From positions 29,950 through 67,015 of the forward strand of contig NW_003546754.1 of the NCBI RefSeq assembly GCF_000090795.2: a stretch of DNA of 37,066 nucleotides, in the 5' to 3' direction. This document shows, one piece after another, positions 33,783-37,066 of the stretch; within the stretch, counting starts at the first letter, position 1, and each line of letters begins with the position of its first letter. Position numbers and translations under genes: made by a program. The notes below the pieces were generated by a model. It was not told where the DNA came from and did no database searches. It was given only the letters and a program-made list of their open reading frames with translations. This stretch comes from Amphimedon queenslandica (taxonomy: Eukaryota; Porifera; Demospongiae; Haplosclerida; Niphatidae).

Positions 33783-35619
33783 TTAATTTTTACATACTTT
33801 GCATGCAATAAAGATAAGTAAAAAAATGATAATAATGAAGCACACAAGAAGTATGAAAATTACAACTAAAATTAATACATTAGTTATTAAAGGAGCTTCA
33901 AAACTTGATGCAGTAGGATCATTTCCTGTAGGCTCATTTCCCGTTAAGTTACATTTTGAAATCTTGATACATCGATCTACAAATCCCTCATATGAAAATA
34001 CTTGTAAAACAGTATATTACATACTTTTCTCCAGTCCAGAATCAAAATAGTGTACTGGTGTGATTGTAAAGCAATAAGTTTCCTTATAAGGCAGCTGTAT
34101 ATTCTTGCTCTGTTCTCTTTTATTTGTTACTACTGATTCTTCATTACCAGTAATGGAATCATTATATGATATTATATAACGTTGATTTGCATACTGTTGT
34201 TCTGATGTGTTTGATACCTGCAGTACTTATAATAGACATTGGATTTATTTTATACTTACCAATTGTATGGAAATAGTGATATTAGCACAACAATTATAAT
34301 TACAATGATTACATGTGGTACTATTTGCAATAATAGCAACATTGAAGTCAGGCGTGGCTATAGTACAATTATTTCCTGGTGGTTGACATTCACATTCAGT
34401 AGTCATTGTATCATTATCTGTATATATAAAGTACTCAATATATGAATGATTACACACATAACATACTTGACGCTCCTGTGCTGATATTCATTGGTGTAGC
34501 TGTAAAGCAATAGGCCTCATTATATTTTAATTCTGATCCAGTCCTTTCTGTTTCATTTATTTTGTATGATGATAACCCAGTATTGGAATTATATAAAGAT
34601 ATGTTGTAGTACTGATTTGGATGCAATGATGCCTACATGAATTGTTAGTTAAATTTATGCAATATTCATATCTCTCACCAGTATTATATTCAGTGTAACG
34701 TTAACACAGCAACTATTATTCTTACAAGGATCAGTAGTATTAGTTATATTTATTGTAATACTCATCACTTCAACAGGAGCTACAAATCAGAATTAAATAC
34801 ATGTTATTTATACATGTATTCTTACCAAGTGTGAATGGTTCACTGATGCTACTTTCCTGTTCATTCCATCCTCTAACAGTGTATGCATAGGTTACATTGT
34901 CTAATAAGTCGCTTGAGTTTATATGTAAGGCTGTCTTGCTAGTATTATACGTCAATACACTGGTTGATGTACATGAACAACTAATAACAGTCACTTGATA
35001 CACAGTAGAAGTACAGTTATTCCCAGTGTCCTCCCATTCTAAAGTAACTCCACTTCCATTGAAGGTTGTTGTTAAGTTTGTCGGTGCTTTTGCATAATAA
35101 CCTATTAATAAGAATTTTATTGTAAATTAATTTTAAGCTTTAAAGAGCACAATGGCTTATTATTTGTGTACACACTAACCTAAATCAGTAATAGTTGCAT
35201 TTTTATTATTATCATCTTGTCCATCAGCACATTCAATCCGTACAATCTCAGACTCATTAAGATTAAAGGTCAGTATTGAAGTGTTCAGACTGATATTATA
35301 TGTAAAATAATAACCATTATCTTCTTCGTCTTTAGTTTTTCCTACATGATATATAACGTCGTCAATTTGGTTCCACATTAAAGGTTCTATAGCACTGTAG
35401 TTTACAAACCATACTAAAGCACCAGTATCTGTTGTGCAGTTGCATTCTATTCTATCCCCTGCACATACTGGCTCATCAGTACATTGAAAGTTAGTGATAA
35501 CACCATCTGTGTAAAATATATAATGTATGATATAATCGTTTTAGTGGCTTACCTCCCAATCCAGAGTAAAGTAGAATAAGTTCCACTCCTAATAGTAATG
35601 CAACAGTATTGAGTAGCAT
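33783..35619 (-). CDS. Type I membrane protein with Ig-like, FN3 and repeated Cys modules
   Basis: Minus-strand exons 35553-35619, 35180-35506, 34826-35101, 34679-34779, 34467-34632, 34260-34417, 34025-34217 and 33783-33976 join in phase to 493 residues. Residues 1-22 are a signal peptide (MLLNTVALLLG start). Exon 2 (23-131) is Ig-like, with paired Cys and a VWF core. Exon 3 (132-223) is an FN3 domain (APTNLTTTF, VTLEWED, YTVRGWNEQESSIS). Exons 4-5 and 6-7 encode two similar modules, each with a CC pair before an NVTLN/NITIS strand and ending in AYCFTATP or TYCFTITP. The last exon gives a TM helix at about 464-487 and a six-residue CKVCKN tail. There are many N-X-S/T sites. It is likely a cell-surface adhesion or recognition protein. 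I do not recognise a named orthologue. Confidence 0.82.
33807..33812 (+). terminator. Candidate poly(A) signal of ACSF3
   Basis: AATAAA 29 nt beyond the ACSF3 stop codon and inside the last coding exon of the convergent minus-strand gene. Confidence 0.6.
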
Positions 35620-36012
35620 AATTGGGTGAAACAATTGCTGTAACTGATAAACAAAGATGCGATATTCATAAGAGGATCACATGTCACTTTGCTCCCCGCC
35701 CTGCTATTATTTTGATTATCAAGAAGTTGAATGATTTAATTCTTTTTGTAATGCATCTGTTTTAGTTTAATTATCATAACAATATTAAAGTTTAAGCCTA
35801 GTTTAGAGCTCTTGCAATTGTATGGGTGAGTTGACTTTGGTAATGCAAGAATGGCTAGATTTTAATTCTTTAATTATGTATGAAATGAAACCAGGCTTAT
35901 GTCAGTTGAAAATGAATGAAGCTGACCTAAAATAAACCAACATTTGTGGAATGTATGAACATAGAATATAAAGGTTTGCTTTGCAGTAATCAGAAAGAAT
36001 CAGTTTGCCATT
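35620..36012. promoter_or_regulatory. Divergent promoter region between two Ig/FN3 relatives
   Basis: 393 bp between the minus-strand start codon (35,619) and the plus-strand ATG (36,013). No repeat, TATA box or factor site is clear enough to name. Its only support as regulatory DNA is position. Confidence 0.4.
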
Positions 36013-36977
36013 ATGAAGCTGTTAATTTTTTGTCTAATTTTTTCTAATTTTTCAGTTTTTATCAAGTTCAGGTAAATCAGGTTTTATTTTAAGATTATTG
36101 TTCCTATTGTATCATTATAGATGGTGTTGTTACTCTGGTATGCCCACAACCTCAACAATGCAATACTAGCACTTTAACAGCTACATGTCAAGTATCAAGC
36201 AACATCATTGTCTGGTCAAAGAATGGAGACCATTTGGTATCATACACATTCACCTCATCAATTGGTAGCAGCAATACCTTTGATGGCTTTATATCTACTG
36301 TGTTAGTGAGTCGGAATCCAACTATATCCACATTCACTGTCAATGTGGGCCATGATTCATTTGAAGGAATGAGTATTAGTTGTACTAATGGACTGCATGA
36401 CTGGGCAAAAAGAACATTGTACAATACAAATTATAGGCAAGTGAAAATTATAAGGTTTTTGTGTCATATCTCATCATTAGATCCTCCAAGTCCTCCAGCT
36501 AATATAACAGTCACTAATATTACTGAGAGTTCTATTGGTCTTGAATGGAGTCCACCAGCTTTCCTCTCTACTGCTCCTATTACTGGCTACATTGTTAATG
36601 TGTCCTATGTAAATGGAACTAGTTTCAACTGTCCTGTCAATCAGTGTAACCTGACAACTGGTGATACTAACAAGACTCTAATATCAGGACTTAAAAATGA
36701 TATTCAATACTTGCTCTCAGTCTCTGCTATTAATTGTATTGGTGAAGGTAGTTACAGTCCTGAGATAGAAGTCACTACTGGTATGTGTATATTAGTACAT
36801 GTTTTACATTACTATGAATTAATAGGTAAATCATCTATTCATATATCAAATCTATCATTTACTGCAATCAGTTACACAACAGCAGAGCTTAGCTGGGAGA
36901 CCAGTGCTACTGATACTATTCAATCATTCTTTGTTCATCTCTACACTAATGCATTGACAAGCAAATTTTGTAGTTAA
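36013..36977 (+). pseudogene. Ig/FN3 surface-protein gene, probably decayed and truncated
   Basis: A relative of the neighbouring minus-strand gene. A hydrophobic leader begins at ATG 36,013 (MKLLIFCLIFS). The next exon opens DGVVTLVCPQPQQCN, mirroring DGVITNFQCTDEPVC in the neighbour, and runs from 36,121 as an Ig-like region followed by a full FN3 domain (PPSPPANITVTN, IGLEWSPP, ISGLKNDIQYLLSVSAIN). A 45 nt intron (36,781-36,825) leads to a second FN3 start that breaks off at TAA 36,975-36,977. Problems: the good donor at 36,071 leaves the leader exon in phase 2 while exon 2 needs phase 1, the alternative donor at 36,079 fits the phase but includes an in-frame TAA, and the Ig-FN3 join at about 36,430-36,480 has no phased GT-AG intron. 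The second FN3 is cut where an ACSF3 fragment begins. A live gene with unusual splicing is still possible. Confidence 0.6.
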
Positions 36978-37066
36978 TAAAATGTTATGAGTAGTTACTG
37001 AAAAAACCTGAAGCCACACAGAATGCATTTACTACGTTAAATTATGATAAAGGTCAACTTGATAGT
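36974..37066 (+). pseudogene. Duplicated ACSF3 intron 6/exon 7 fragment, frameshifted
   Basis: Closely matches 33,005-33,091: ATGTTATGAGTAGTTACTG, then AACCTGAAGCCACACAGAAT and TGATAAAGGTCAACTTGA, at roughly 90 percent identity by eye. Relative to ACSF3 it has lost one base just after TTACTG, which shifts the reading frame, and has several substitutions. It includes the 3' end of intron 6, so it was copied from genomic DNA rather than from mRNA. It follows directly after the truncated FN3 coding sequence and continues past the window edge, so its full extent is unknown. Confidence 0.88.

Overview
The window reads as animal nuclear DNA from a compact, intron-rich genome, most likely a demosponge close to Amphimedon. 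This is an inference, based on short GT-AG introns, gene spacing down to about 100 bp, palindromic ACATGT hexamer clusters throughout the non-coding DNA, and five animal-type genes plus one broken one. No prokaryotic features, tRNA, rRNA or CRISPR array were seen.

Layout. Positions 1-11,326 hold no gene I can support. The DNA is rich in microsatellites and presumably includes the 3'UTR of the next gene. Positions 11,327-22,400 (minus) carry a thioredoxin reductase in at least 18 exons. It ends in an in-frame TGA (selenocysteine), a Gly codon and a stop. One interface exon could not be resolved. From 22,401 to 24,586 a head-to-head intergenic region holds about 1.5 kb of AT-rich palindromic minisatellite. 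Positions 24,587-27,527 (plus) encode a two-exon homologue of gamma-secretase-activating protein (GSAP/pigeon). Positions 27,940-31,234 (plus) encode a protein with an MSP (VAP-type) domain, a coiled coil and an apparently active TKL-like kinase domain. I do not know this combination as a described family, and it is the best candidate here for something new. Its second intron carries a tandem array of about 175 bp units with a nested MITE-like element. Positions 31,333-33,778 (plus) encode ACSF3 (malonyl-CoA synthetase) in ten exons. Positions 33,783-35,619 (minus) encode a type I membrane protein with Ig-like, FN3 and repeated Cys-rich modules, and its stop codon lies 4 bp from that of ACSF3. 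From about 36,013 a divergent, apparently decayed relative runs on the plus strand. It stops at 36,977, where a frameshifted copy of ACSF3 intron 6/exon 7 begins and runs off the window.

The genes do not form a pathway. Thioredoxin reductase is redox, ACSF3 is mitochondrial malonate and fatty acid metabolism, GSAP is linked to presenilin and trafficking, and the MSP-kinase may link ER contact-site recognition to phosphorylation. The shared theme is genome structure: head-to-head and tail-to-tail pairs, overlapping 3' ends, duplicated and broken gene pieces, and repeat families invading introns. Exon borders were placed by eye from GT-AG signals, reading phase and remembered family motifs. No alignment was run.
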